A stretch of DNA of 64,000 nt, taken from contig NC_058158.1 in NCBI RefSeq assembly GCF_020080835.1, positions 32,754,305-32,818,304 on the forward strand, in the 5' to 3' direction. The notes beneath the pieces are model-generated. The model worked only from the letters and a program-made list of their open reading frames with translations. It had not been told where the DNA came from and searched no databases. This document shows, piece after piece, positions 12,001-24,477 of this stretch (position 1 is the first letter of the stretch; each line of letters starts with the position of its first letter). This stretch comes from Cotesia glomerata. Lineage: Eukaryota; Arthropoda; Insecta; Hymenoptera; Braconidae. A program made the translations under genes and the position numbers.

Positions 12001-15000
12001 TGTTTAGAAAGAGCCAGTGAGAATCTCAACACCTCGACTCGGAACCCCTTTACTGGGTGAATTCCCTTGAGAGGGTTCCCGTGTGTAGAGTGGACTCAAC
12101 TCGTCTTGCAGCACATGTGTGTTTATGTATGTAGAGTAAGTGTGTACTTGTGGGCACGCGAGTGAGAGCTTTGTAGTAGTATCGCATTGTTTTCTCTGGT
12201 CTCTGGTCTCTGGTCGCGGCAATCTGTTGTGGGCACTCGACTCTCTCAGCTTGAGAGCATTCTCATGTGTGCCCTTCCACCATCCCGCTCTACACCACTC
12301 ATTGGTGTCTCTCCTCATTGCTTATACGGCACAGAATATATAGTATAGAGTATAGAGAGTGTTTGAACTTCTCAATCACCCTCGAGACACAACCCCTTTA
12401 TTCGCGTTACGTATTTACGCCCTAATCTCGATCCACAGTCTATATAATAATGACAATTAGTGCGTATAGTGGAATTCACCCGGACCGTCATTCCCTGACA
12501 CCTTTTCCGTCAAAACGTCAATTTCCTAAATGGATTTTTGTGGATATTTATATTTACAGATACCGTAAGTGCGTATAATGATTATCCTAATTTTGTCGAT
12601 TTTTAAAGTAAAAATTTTCCTGATAAAAAAAAATAATTTTTTGAAAATTGAAGTCACCTTTAAAACTTCTTTATCACTTTGAAGTTAGTATATGAGAAAT
12701 TTTAGGAGTCTAAAAAATTTTTTTTTGATCAATTTTATACTTATAGATCATAAATAACAACCAAAAACTTAAGTTGGTTTGAAGAGAAAAAAAAAAGCAG
12801 GTTCAAAGAATCGCAAGATTAATTCGAAGGTGAGCAAAAAGAGGATAACTTCTTATGGGCACTGTCGCGGTTTAAGAGACCGAGTGTTAATTAACGAGCT
12901 GTAAGGTGTTAAAATCGAGTCGCAGTATTTCACGAGATGCCGGTGCGTCATGCCCGATACTCGTGCCGGCTTCCGATCAGAGTATAACCACGGTAAGATG
13001 TAGTTTGCCGTGGCCGTAGATAGCCCTGTTGTTGCCGTTCCCGTCCCGTTCTCGAGTAGGTAGGAGTCGAGAGGACGAACAAGAATAGCGATTCTCGGGA
13101 CACAGGAACTAATAGGCGGAGTAAGAAACAAGCCGACCAACAGATAAGAGCATGGCCCCCGGAGGTCCGGTATAATAATTTGTGCCAGTGTCATTCTCTT
13201 AACTCCCAAGACATCTCAATTATTTAAAGTTCGGCTGGCTCCGTACCCAAATTTCCCTCCTCTGTTTATAGTTGCTCACTTCCTCTGATTAAAATTACAG
13301 ACGTTCATTAGCGGTTTATTAATTACCACGATTTATAATTAGACGATGAATAACTTTTTTCATTTTATTCATTTCATAATTATTATTATTATTACAATGT
13401 TTAACCTGTTGTATGTTGTATGTTGCATTATATTAGCAGATATTGTGTAGCCGGGCATAAAAATGGGCAACATAACACCACCTCGAGAATTATATTGAGA
13501 GAATGAAACCTCAAGTCTCAAGTCCGAAGTAAAGCGAACACATCAAGTAAAGCGAACCGGCTAATAGACATATCTCTTTGTACTTGTTCTCTCGCTTTCT
13601 CTCCCGGAGCAGAGAAAGACGGGAAAGAGGAAACCGTGTGCAGAGAGAGAACGAATGACATATTGCGGGTTGGTATACAACAGAAGAGCTCTCCATATAA
13701 TACCAACAACATGAAGTAGACGTTGCCATTGCCATTGCCCGAGTCCCGCAATTCGACACGCCGGTGATGTACCGCTCTGTAGCAATACAACCACCTGAAG
13801 CAAGGCAAGAAGAAGCTAACCAAACCAAAACGAACCGAACCAAACCGATCCACGTATAAGTATGAGTATATACTGTATCCATAAGTACAAGTGAATAAGA
13901 AGGTGATCGAACCGGTCCAATACGCTCGGTGCATCGCTAAATAACACTATTATTCCTACAACTAATAATGATAATAGTCATATCTATAGAGTATAGACCA
14001 GCGACCAGCAGTGATGATGATAATAATAATGTAATCAGCCTTAGGCAAATGTCGGGGATAACGAATCGATGGCTGTTCTCACGTTCGCGACATTCGGCAT
14101 GTTTTTAACATATAAATTCATACATTGCCTGAAGCTTATGCTCATGCTTGCTACATAAACTCTCCTCATTTTATTTACCTCTTATTCTTTTATTTTATTT
14201 CTATTATATACAAAGCGACAAACGCTAAATTTATGTAATTTATAATACCTGACTATGACCAGGTGAGTTTTTTAAAAATACTTTTTATGATCTCTTTCTC
14301 AATGTACACATAAAATATTGTACATATTTATACGGTCTGTTCGAGTTTTAGCACAATGTACTTTTGTAAAAAGAAAAAAAGTATTAAATCCTTACCATAC
14401 ATTTCCTTACATACCACAATCTTATATACGTTCGAGTATTAGTATTAGTGAATAGAAGGTATTGACGAGAAATCGTAAAAGCACTATTAAATTTTCTCAA
14501 GCTATAATTGATCAATCAAGTTAAATTGTTTTATTTATTTTTATTACTATTACCGAGAAAGTAAAGTCTTTTGTACGAAGTTGAGTTGTGTTATTATATT
14601 TTTTTTTATATCTAAGACTTTTTCAATGGTACATCTTATATTTCCACGTTTTATTGTTCGTGAAGGCGATAATTGAGCTAATAAAGGTGTGTAAACGAAC
14701 AAGCAAAGTTAAACATAATAAAAATAAAATAATAGGTTGTACTTATAGTAGTTTTATGTTAGTTTGATTCCATTGTGTGGGGCAATAGTTATTTGAGTGT
14801 ATGAGAGTTAAAATTTAACATTGATGCCTGAGAAAATGGGAATACACGAGACAATTGCTTGCACGTGGATACCAGACTCAATATAAGTGCGTATCTGAAA
14901 ACCAATACACACTTTTCACGCACATATATACATACATACATATATAGATATAGAAGAGCATGATTCCGTAGTATAGAGAAACGATATAGGATAGACTGGT

Positions 15001-18000
15001 GGTACGCTGGTACGCGGGGCACTCTCTTCATTTTCAGGCTGTCACAAGCAGAAGAAGATTCTGGCTGCGTTTGACAGCTGCAGGGTCTGGGTTGTGCTGC
15101 TAGTAGGACCTAGGATCTACTCTGGAAACTCCAACGTACCGGGTATAGTACCGCACCAGAAGAGAAGAGAAGAGAGATATAATATGGCTATACCCACGTA
15201 TACTACTACTACTTCTATAATACCTACTGGGAGCATCAGCATCGTGAGCCACCCTCTATCCTATCCTACTATACCCCGTATATACTCCTCACTTATACTC
15301 GGCCGTACACTGCTCACTGTTTGTCTATCTCATTTCCCCTTGTAACCCCGTGTCGTGTCCTGATGCCCGTTCACCGTCATCATCCTCATATATGAATGTA
15401 CACCCTAAACTACCGTACTCCACCCTCACTCTTTTGGCTCTCATTTTTTACTCTACTCTACCAAACGGTATCCTCATCCACATCCCCGAAGCAGCCATAT
15501 CGTAACCAGCGGGTGTTCCCGTTTCTCTACTTTGTAAATATACCGCATTTTAATTATTTCATCGTTTTAGTTTTGTTTTATGTTATTTTGTTGTTAGTTA
15601 CCATTTCTATTATTTTTTTTTTCTACTAATAGGACTACACTGATGGCAGAATTTATTTCCAAGTAATTATAAAATTTATTGAAAGTAAAAAACTTGGATA
15701 AAAATCCTTCAAACGCTTTTACTCATCCCTCATCGAGCACCGGATATTGAATATTTATTCGCAGTATTAATATAAGTATAAATGATGTTTAAAAAATTTA
15801 TTCCATCAAATATATGAGGGAAAATACTTTTTAATCTATTGAAAAATATCGTGGGTTTAATATGAAGAGTACATGCATGCATACATGGCGTATAGGTACT
15901 ACAGTAGTTGCTCGAGATATGTATGGAGAAAAGTTTAGTGTACTGATATATGTATGTGTATTTGTGTGAATGTATGAAATGGAAAAATTTTCGGAATTGA
16001 AAAAACGAGATAAAAGGTCACAGATGCACCGACGAGTGGTGTTTAATATTGGTGCCGCACATGGTTCGCTCAGAGACACATTTCACTAATATTGCACTGG
16101 CGGCAGCAGTTATATACTATATACTATATACATACATTTATGTATAATATAGATACCGGTGCTTTACATATCTCTATAGGCATTAATATATTCAACACAC
16201 ATGAATATTACACGTGAGAGGCTCGGAAGAGTGAAGAGGGAGGCTCGGAGTTCGCAGGTAGAGCCAGAAGAGGTAGAGGCGGGCAAAGGAGAAGCTAACC
16301 GAGAAAGAGGTGTATAGAGTGTAGAGTAAAGAGTGGTGGGTGAAAGCCATCCACGTACATTGGCTAAACCATTGTGCCTATCTCGGGCTCTCGCGGGGCT
16401 TCATGAAATCTGCGGCTTTCATTGTTCCAGGACGAAGCTTTGTACTTTGTGTGCTCTATGGAACACTCTCTTTCCATCTTTATCATTTTATTCATCCCTC
16501 TTTCTCACTCCCTGGTTATGTCTATATACGTAACTCCAGAACTATTCTCGGCTGCCTTTGAATAAGGAACTAATGAATATACCTGCGCAAACCCACTATA
16601 TGTATACACCAAAGCGCGTTATATTTCGCCAAACTAATACATATATACATACATACATTATTTCTCTCGCTCCCTCCTTTTCGCTTTTAACGTACGGCTT
16701 ATCAGCTAACAGTTTGTGGATTGTGTTTCATCATGTCCATCATTTTCTCTTTTGTTCTAAATAATAATAATAATAATAACAACAACAACAATAACAAATA
16801 ATAATATACAATAAAAAGTGCAGAAATATTAAAAAAAGTTTTTCCCTTCTGGATAATTGAAAAAGTAAAATTGAATGGAATTTGTTGTTTCTTTGGATAC
16901 GTGGTTCTTAATCGACTTAGCAATTATCCGTGAAGAAGGTGGAGTAGAAAGAATTGACGATGCGTGAGGACACGAGATACTCTGGTGTGTCCAGCTTAGC
17001 TTGGATCGAGGGGACGACAGGACTTGGAAAAAGAATATCAGAGTGTATATATATATATATATAGTACAGTAAGAGGAGTAAGAGATGAGATGAGGTGGAG
17101 AAGGTGAACGAGGGAGAAACAAGCCAGACGAGAGATCGAGAGAGATGCCGAGGTGATGGATCGTCCAATCAGTGCCGCGAGATGGAGCACGAGGATGAGG
17201 ATGAGGAAAGAGTACGCCTAGCCAGGATTGGAATGAGTGGACCCGCTCTTACTCTGGCTTATGCTTACGGCGGCTCGACCGGCTCATCTCCGTGTATAGT
17301 ATACTACTATACAGGACAGTGGATATGAGACGAAAGGAGAGTGGAGGTCATGGTCGGGTCGGTTGCCCGCTAATCGAAGAACACGTTGTGGCGAAGAAAA
17401 AATCCTCTCCTCTCTTATTTACTTTTTTTTATTCATTTCATTTATATTTTTATTTTTTTATTTTTATTTTTATCTTTCTGTATATACTGTACGGGTTCTC
17501 TTTCTTCCGAGTACCAGTCCGAGGCTCGCTCCTATCCGCCATTGTGTAACTCAAACATCAAAGAAACCTGGCAACCATCTGAACAATTGCATTCCTCATT
17601 TAAAAAAAAAATAAAGAAAAAAAAACTCATAAATTTGGATACCAATGTGCTGGATTTTGTTCTCTGATAAATAATGGATTTAGATTTTATTCTACGTGAC
17701 ATTAAATGGTACCGGTTATTTATTTAAGATTTTGTATTATATTGTATTATATTATGTGTCGAGTTGAGTACAAGTACAAGTGTGTGATTGAGTTTGTACG
17801 GTTGGAGAGATGGAGTACAACGGCTGAAAGTTATCAACAGAGTGTACATTTTGGTTTTGTTTGAATTGGTAAGAGTTTAGGGCTTGGAAAAGCCAGCACA
17901 GGATGGAGTGGAATGCGAATCCGAAAAAGGTTTCCAGCTCTACAATGACCAGGATAGGAAATGTAGGAGATGGAGGTAGTGATAGTGGCTTGAGGCTTGA

Positions 18001-20039
18001 AGGCTTACGCTATGCCGGTGAATTGTCCAAGTGTATACAGAAGAGAAACCAAAAGAGAGTAGAAAGAGAAAGAGATACACGAGGGCGGTTAACAATGGCC
18101 GCCAACCAAAACATCCGATAAATCTAACCGGCCCGGACCTCAAGCCCCGAGGGGTTTTAAACTCTCACCCTCTGAAACGGACGCCGAGCGCAACCCTTAC
18201 ATTACGCGCGAATCGAGGGAGACCAGCCAGAGTATATATAATATACATTTACACAGAGCTAGTATGTGTACGAGAGTATAGACGAGACCAGGAGAAATTT
18301 CAAACGGACAGGAGGAGTAGAGGTGAAGGGATGACGTGCGATCCACGAAAAACCAAACTAAGCGAATTCCAACGACCCTTACTGCCGGTTAGGTGTGGTA
18401 CAGGTCTATGTACGGCAAACTCTGGCGGTCTGTATTATACATAGTCATTTTCCGGTGCTCGCTGGTATCTGCTATTTTCTATTTGTCTCTGTCTTCGTCC
18501 TTATACTTCTTTCTCTTGTTTGTCTCATCTACTTGGCTCACATGTGTAAGCTGTTGTGTCCAGTAACGAGATCTGTTACTCGAGAAAATTTCAGCAAATT
18601 TGTTTGTGGCGTTTTACTAATTTGTTTCGCATTCCCTTTCCTTTTCGTACCGGCACTTCTACAACTGTCAACCTGCTTTATAATGCTTCACGGTGACTTG
18701 TTTTAATTCACGGTCGCATACACTCACAATCACACGTGTAATTTAATATTTCATTTTAAATATTATTAAAAAAAAAGATCTTATTTTATAATTTAATTAA
18801 TAGTTTAAGATTGACCATTAAATTGATGAGATGAGTCATTGATGAGATCAACTGTTGAATATAAATTTAGCTTTAAAAATTGTATTATAGAAGTTTTGTA
18901 TCACTGCATATTTTATATATGTATTTAAATTATATGAATATTTATGATTAATTATCAAAGCGAAAAATTATGTCACTATTAGCATTTAAATAGCCGAGTA
19001 TTTTTAATGAATTTAAAATATTTATCGGCTTTTCTATATATAGTTATCAATGGAATACTTTATTCTATTCAATTAAATAAAACTATTTCTTATTTAATAG
19101 CAATAAAAATAAAATGGGAAAAGAATGCTGATTGTAATTGCGCATTGAATACCGGTATTCAGTCTATGTCTATGTCTATGATATTCACCGTGTGAACAGA
19201 CCGATTATTAAAATAGCAAGTCGACGATGACGGCTTTATAAGCAGCAATTCATAAATACATTCATACAATATAAATAAATCTATATAAACTAATAGCACA
19301 ACAGAGTGCTGCACGGTGATTTATCGAAAGAGACATACATCAAGATAGTTCAACGAGGTCGCCGATAACGACTTTAAACATATTGATTTGATAGATTGTC
19401 TGATTGAGCATACCAGTTTGCTCTATTTTACCCGGTTGTTAAACTCGTAGTTATTTCCATAATTCAACCTCAACACCTCTGCCTTCCTCACAAATCTAAA
19501 ACCAATTTTTTTCATTGATTTTTTATTTACCAAAAATAAATCGAATTTTATTTTTTTTACCTGTGGAATTAAAAAAATACACACATGTTACATATATGTT
19601 GAGTGGGCGGAAGGCAGAGGACACGTGTGGAAGACACCAGAACGGAGATAGGAAGAGGATGGACAGGTTAGAGAGAATTTCTACTCGCTACCATGGAAAC
19701 CGTCACATTCCCGCCTCACCACGTTACTATGGATACTCTACGGCGTTCGCGTTTTATTTCGCTTGCGCCAATCTCCCAGTATATTTCTCCTGCTCTGTCT
19801 TCTTTGTCTTTGTCTTCCTCTACTGCTTAATAATTACAATTATTTATTTAATCAATGCTAGTGACAATCATCACAATCATACTCACTACTGGAGTAAATC
19901 AACAAAAAAAAAAGTTTACTCGGAAAAAATGGTTTTTTGGTGAACAAAGTTTAATCAACGTCAATTGTATTTGTTGTTCCATTTCGCGCCTGAAACAACC
20001 ATATGCCTGCATCCCATCGTGTACAAATATATGTACATA

Positions 20040-20043
<4 letters not shown>
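12001..20043. other. Non-coding stretch, alternating GC-richer and AT-rich blocks
   Basis: GC-richer blocks near 12.0-12.4, 12.85-13.2, 13.5-13.9, 16.2-16.5 and 17.9-18.5 kb alternate with A/T-rich DNA. Open frames up to 142 codons lie here (13518-13934 minus, 18031-18444 plus, 19515-19943 plus), but none shows a domain or a partner exon. A strong plus donor (CCAG|GTGAGT at 14272) follows sequence that is closed in all frames. Short tandem repeats include TCTCTGG near 12193-12214 and a (TA)n tract at about 17044-17062. Confidence 0.55.

Positions 20044-20109
<66 letters not shown>
20044..20109. repeat. (TA)n microsatellite
   Basis: About 33 uninterrupted TA units. The YIYIYI-type open frames across it on both strands are artefacts of the repeat. 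Confidence 0.97.
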
Positions 20110-20112
<3 letters not shown>

Positions 20113-20567
20113 ATGGAGAGTAAACATACGTATAGAGTTGCGTGATTGTGATTGGTGGACGCGTCATTCGATATCAATATTTATTCAACGCGACGAATAC
20201 CCGGGGTACGATTAAAAGTGGTTTATGCTATAAACGTTCTCCCAACCAAACTATCAGTGCATACATATGGATGTATGTATGATAGTCAGACTGCACATTA
20301 GAGTGAAGCTAGACTATTCTCGTTCAAATAACGAATATTAGGCCTTCAAACGTTTACAAACACGCATACATCACTCATACTCATTATCATTTATTCATTC
20401 ATTCACGTGTAAACATACACGTATCTTCATCCTCAGTACACGCTATTTTGACGCCACATATGTCGTAAATAAACTATCAGGTATGATATTTATCATGTAT
20501 ACATTTAGAATTATTATTATATTAAATGATTTTCTCTTTTTTATTTAATTATTTTTTTTAGACTTAC

Positions 20568-20684
20568 CAGGACTGCCAAGAAATACCGAGGAATAAAGGA
20601 CACCACGACGCGCAGCTTCTGTCGCTGCCGCTCTTTGCGCATCTGGAGGCGAATTCCACTCCGTTCTGCGCTGACACCATTTAC
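20568..20684 (-). CDS. Internal coding exon candidate (117 nt), unknown protein
   Basis: This is the best-supported exon in the window. On the minus strand the acceptor TTTTATTTTACAG opens the exon at 20684, and the donor CCTG|GTAAGTC closes it after 20568. The exon is clearly GC-richer than its A/T-rich flanks. Its length is a multiple of three. Two internal frames are open throughout. In phase 0 it starts VNGVSAERSG, continues with the basic stretch MRKERQRQKLR and ends SFIPRYFLAVL. After a phase-1 junction it reads KWCQRRTEWNSPPDAQ, then RAAATEAARRGV and LYSSVFLGSP. The third frame is closed at once by TAA but has an ATG just after it. Upstream candidates exist for both open frames: the ATG exon ending at 21942 for phase 0, and those at 59452-59460 and 48762-48816 for phase 1. 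The plus strand also reads open between AG and GT, but with a weaker donor. I recognise no family, so no function is assigned. Confidence 0.5.
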
Positions 20685-21470
20685 CTGTAAAATAAAATAA
20701 AAATAATTAATTTAATAAATTTTTAGAGAGAATATGCACGGGTGAACATTGATGAAAAAAAATATAATAAACAAATTATAGATAAAAATAAAAATAAAAT
20801 AAAAGTTTGCATATAGATGTCAATCACAAATGTAGATTGGTATCGCGTGCTACATTTCAACGGTTGTTTCTTGTCATTATTGTTGTTTTAAATTAATATT
20901 GACTTGACGGAAATAATTGCACAATTATGGTAATTTTGCAAGCAACAAAAAATGTTGATAAAAATGTAATAATAAATAGTTGTGTGGATGCGAACACGTG
21001 AATTGCGGTAAAGTATCGTATGCACTTAAATTTAAATTTGAAATAATAAAAAATGTATATATCCATATCTATATCCATGTTTGTATATTTGTATGGATAT
21101 TGCTGTCACATCGAGTCAAAGTATTGTGATGACATGTGCGCTGAGATTGTTAATGTGAAATCGCAATGGATAAGAGTTGCGTGATGATAAATATTTTTAG
21201 TTCTTAGTCGTAAGTTGTAATTATTTATTATGTTGATAAAAAAGCGGCTATTCCTAGTTTATAGTCATGAATTTTTATTTATTTATATTTATAGATAAGA
21301 AATATATTTTGGGTACTGAAGTAAGTTTCCGAAGAAGTCGAACTTTTCTGTAGCTTCATCTGGTAAATAGTATTTAATGATCATGATGTGTAATAAATAT
21401 TTATTTGCCCCGTTTATTTTATCGTGCAATTAAATGTGAATATTTTTACAATCATCGTTTATCGTCTCTT

Positions 21471-21501
<31 letters not shown>

Positions 21502-21941
21502 CAATTAAATCCATTAATATTTAAATTTTTTCTCATGAAATTTAATATCGGATTTTTTATCAGAAGTTTTTTAAAATTTTATGTCTTAATTACGATTGAA
21601 ACTGAAATTAACAGAAATTTGACACGTTTTAGCTTTTTTTTTTCAATAATTTAATTATTTAAAAAAAAAAACAAAAAATTCATGATATTTTTAAGACCTA
21701 CAGATAATATATTAGTTAAAATTTTTATGCCATATTAGGTCAAGTGATTAGTAGGCTTGTTACAAAACAAAAAATGTTACTTGAAGAGATTTTAATATAA
21801 TTTTTTAATAAAACAAATGTTGATAATCTAAAAATTGAATTTTTATATTTTTCTAGTAAAATTTTTTTGAAAAAAAATTCCAAAATTATTCAATATCTGC
21901 TGATTTTATTATCATAATTACTCAAAAATCTTTGACTCACC
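20685..21941. other. Very AT-rich DNA, probable intron
   Basis: No exon is visible. It holds a T-run at about 21473-21501 and A/T-rich low-complexity DNA. If the exon ending at 21942 is real, this is its first intron. Confidence 0.5.
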
Positions 21942-22066
21942 ATTTTAGATATCAATGATGATAAAAATAAAATAAAAAAAAAAACGTGTAATAAAATTAA
22001 ATGATGCAATTATCATCCAATCCAAAAAGGAATATTTAAGTTATATTTTAACACTTGCCTTACACT
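21942..22066 (-). CDS. Candidate first exon: 5' leader ending in ATG at a splice donor
   Basis: On the minus strand the sequence TCTAAAATG is followed immediately by GTGAGTCAAAG, a strong donor. AAAATG is a favourable insect start context. Only the ATG codon (21944-21942) would be coding; an in-frame TAA lies one codon upstream, so no longer frame is being cut. Joining to 20684-20568 continues in phase 0 as M-VNGVSAERSG. A TCAGTG initiator-like motif near 22066 could mark the transcription start, giving a leader of about 125 nt; that end is a guess. Chance occurrence of an ATG at a donor is not negligible. Confidence 0.27.
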
Positions 22067-22639
22067 GACAACGATGATGATTGTGAAGTTATGTTATTCT
22101 TAAATTTTTACATTACAAATATTCTTGAACGCGTTCCATTGTTTTAAAATAATCGATTTAACTCTTTACTTTATATCAAATGAATTCTGTTGACATTTTG
22201 TTCAATTTATTCTAAATCATAAATAACAAGAAAAAAAATAATAAAAATAAACCGGGTATGCGGAGATTTAAACGCGTCTTTAAATATAAAACTAAAATAA
22301 AGCAAACTGACATATATATTCACGGATGAAATACGACACCGGAATTTTTTCTCAATTTTTCGGCGAACTCGACTATTGTATATCTCCAAGTTAAAAAAAA
22401 AAACAATATGTTCGAAAGTAAACACTGTCTGTATGACAGAATATTACTGACCTAGCTTATGTTGTTTATTTACTATTTACGTCGTCGCCCGGTATATTTT
22501 TTGCATACGAATTTACAAACTGTCCGATTTAATTTAAGTATTTAAATATATTGTTTTATTATTTCAAGTTATTATTTAATTATTCCCGATAAATTAGTAA
22601 TATTTATTCATGTTCATCTTCAATATTTAATTGCAAAAA

Positions 22640-23470
22640 TGAGAAAAGTGAAGAACTGCGACGCGACAAACAAAACTTGCTGATTCATGACGCTAATGTA
22701 GCTTGATTGTCAGTAAGACCGCTAGGCAGCGCTTGCGCAGGTTGTCAGTTGAGCTAGGAACTAAAATTTGAATTTTATTGGCTAATCAATTCTGGTAACT
22801 TTTAATCTGATTGGTCCTAGAGAAATTTTCAACTAATCACAATTTTTGGATAAAAAACAAAGCAACTAATTTTTTGCCAACTTCACACTGTTCTCAAACT
22901 GCGGCGTCATTGTTGCTCATTAAGTTACTTACTAATAATTATTAAATTATTAGTGATTAACATTATAAAAAATAACAAATATTAAAAATCCAGTTGATTA
23001 AATTTAAAAATAATTAAAAATACCAAAAAAAAGAGTCAGTAAATATTTTATTTGAATCTAAATTTGACTTGGTAAAATTCAACGGTCAGCGATATATCTG
23101 ACAAGTACTTAAATACATAAAAAAATATAAAGGAAAAAAAGTAAAAATAAAATACAGTAAATAAATAAACTGCAGTCAATGGTCAGTAATATTCAGGACA
23201 ATGGAATAAATTAAATTAAATGTTGGAAGTATTTTAATTTTAGCCAAAAGATAAATTCCGCGAAAGAGTTGAAGCAGGAAATTCGCGGAACTCGAACCGT
23301 GTCGTATTTCGATCTATGTACTGGCGCTCATACCAACGCATGACGGCTGCTTACTGTCTTTGTTTTTAAACGTACGTCAGATCGCGGAGTAAAATTTTTT
23401 TTTTGTTCAGTTTTTAATTTTTATTTTTCGACGGGTAAAAATTTAAATTGCGTTATAATAAAAAAAAAGT
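22640..23470. promoter_or_regulatory. Promoter-like interval between divergent transcripts
   Basis: Two ATTGG boxes (inverted CCAAT; 22777-22781 and 22810-22814) lie between GC-richer patches at about 22650-22760 and 23260-23400, in otherwise very AT-rich DNA. A TATAATAA at 23454-23461 precedes a TCAGTG initiator-like motif at 23475-23480. The interval separates the plus-strand spliced leader starting near 23477 from the minus-strand candidate first exon near 22066, so a bidirectional promoter is the simplest reading. Individual motifs this short arise by chance, and the TATA spacing is slightly short. Confidence 0.28.
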
Positions 23471-23476
23471 AAAGTC

Positions 23477-23650
23477 AGTGTTGTAGATATTAGATTAAGT
23501 AGTGAGTTAAGTACAGTGTAGAGTTGGGTAGGAAATTGTTAGTAATATCAGCAGTAACAAGTCAAAATGTTGATTTATCATCATTTAAGTCCTGTATTTT
23601 CAATCAGTTGAATCTAAGAGAATGAATCATTCTGTCATCAATGTCAACAG
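23477..23650 (+). ncRNA. Candidate first non-coding exon of a plus-strand transcript
   Basis: The exon ends in AACAG|GTATCAG at 23650/23651. The intron that follows (23651-23718, 68 nt) has a perfect TACTAAT branch motif at 23695-23701, with its A 18 nt before the AG of TTGTTACAG. That is a convincing short insect intron. The start at 23477 is inferred from TCAGTG at 23475-23480, below a TATAATAA. ATGs inside the exon open only very short frames, which stop within it or just after the junction, so this is a 5' leader with upstream frames or a lncRNA. Confidence 0.42.
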
Positions 23651-23718
23651 GTATCAGTTATCAACATAACCACAAAATTTTATTAAATAGAATGTACTAA
23701 TTGTTGATTTTGTTACAG

Positions 23719-23805
23719 ATTATGAAATATCTTGATGAATTGTCATGCTATCATCTTCTCAATAAATTAATTTGAAGTAAAGTAATTGAAATAAAAATTT
23801 GAAGT
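23719..23805 (+). ncRNA. Candidate second non-coding exon, 87 nt
   Basis: It follows the TACTAAT intron and ends at the donor GAAGT|GTAAGTAAAC. All frames close quickly; the longest, from ATGAAATATC, encodes 17 residues. A double-hairpin element at 23891-24105 sits in the following intron. Confidence 0.45.
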
Positions 23806-23890
23806 GTAAGTAAACTAAATATTTATACTAATAATGATTTTTGCTCTAAAAATCAGCAGACACCTCACTTTTTTTTTTTCTTAATAACTA

Positions 23891-24024
23891 TAGTATATTA
23901 CACACCTAGGGAAGTAAAGTAAGAAATGTCTCAGATCACATGTAATTGTTGGCCGAGGCGAAGCCGAGGTCAACAAACATGTGATCTGAGGCTTTCTTAT
24001 TTACTTCCCGAGGAGTGTATACTA
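23891..24024. repeat. Double-hairpin element 1, hairpin I
   Basis: Ends AGTATATTACAC and GTGTATACT bracket an inverted repeat with arms of about 50 nt (left core GGGAAGTAAA, TAAGAAA, CTCAGATCACATGT, TTGTTG; right arm complementary with a few mismatches). The centre is CCGAG-GCGAAGC-CGAGG, in which GCGAAGC can form a GAA-triloop mini-hairpin. The same architecture recurs at 26979-27109 with unrelated arm sequence. Confidence 0.8.
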
Positions 24025-24031
24025 TTTTTTT

Positions 24032-24105
24032 GTCCGACGAAGGCGGAAAGCGGCAACTTAGTTTAGCGCAGCGGGACGAAAGTTGCCACTTTCCGCCCGG
24101 AGGGC
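24032..24105. repeat. Double-hairpin element 1, hairpin II
   Basis: The arms are GGCGGAAAG...GGCAACTT and AAGTTGCC...CTTTCCGCC. The loop centre holds GCGCAGC (GCA triloop). It follows hairpin I by 7 nt of T-rich sequence. It is much more GC-rich than its surroundings. Confidence 0.8.
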
Positions 24106-24381
24106 AAAAAAATTATTTTTAATACGATATACACATCAAATATTAAAAATCTTTATTAGAATGCTTCAATTATTATTAAAATAAATTATTAGTTGAATAA
24201 ACACCAACCAATTTTCAAATTTACATACTTTATAAGTAAAAAAATAGTAGACGTTGTTTATTTTTACAAATTTAAAAAGTAAATAAGTAAAATATATAAT
24301 TGTTAAAGATTATCTCATTAAAATTAAAATCTTATTAAAATTTTAAATTGCGTAATAATATTTAATGTTATTGATTTTTAG

Positions 24382-24477
24382 ATTAAAAAATTGAAAATTC
24401 AGTTGAAGCAGTATTATCATTTCCAGCAGCAGCATCATCGTAATTATTGTTACGAATATAAGAAAAAATAATATTCG
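24382..24477 (+). ncRNA. Candidate third exon of the plus-strand transcript, 96 nt
   Basis: The acceptor GTTATTGATTTTTAG opens it and the donor ATATTCG|GTGAGTCAA closes it. One frame is open for 29 codons (IKKLKIQLKQYYHF, then QQQHHRN) but meets TAA near the exon end and has no ATG, so I read the exon as leader or lncRNA. No following exon is identified; it may lie far to the right or outside the window. Confidence 0.4.

Noticed and set aside
13518..13934. 138-codon minus frame overlapping 123- and 80-codon frames on the same strand
   Set aside because: Three overlapping frames open in one GC-richer block reflect composition, not coding. No recognisable family.
14215..14272. Plus-strand AG...CCAG|GTGAGT exon-like segment
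   Set aside because: All three frames contain stops and the DNA is A/T-rich; no neighbouring exon found.
18031..18444. 137-codon plus frame in a GC-richer block
   Set aside because: No partner exon, domain or conserved motif; the ATG context is ordinary.
19515..19943. 142-codon plus frame, the longest in the window
   Set aside because: It starts and ends in low-complexity A/T runs and shows no domain. Chance length.
20568..20684. Plus-strand reading of the exon block (TYQDCQEIPRNKG..., AG to GT)
   Set aside because: The plus acceptor is good, but the donor (CCT|GTAAAA) is weaker than the minus donor (CTG|GTAAGT). Not fully excluded.
23281..23345. GGTTCGAGTTCC on the minus strand resembling a tRNA B box
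   Set aside because: No A box at the right distance, and acceptor and T stems do not pair.
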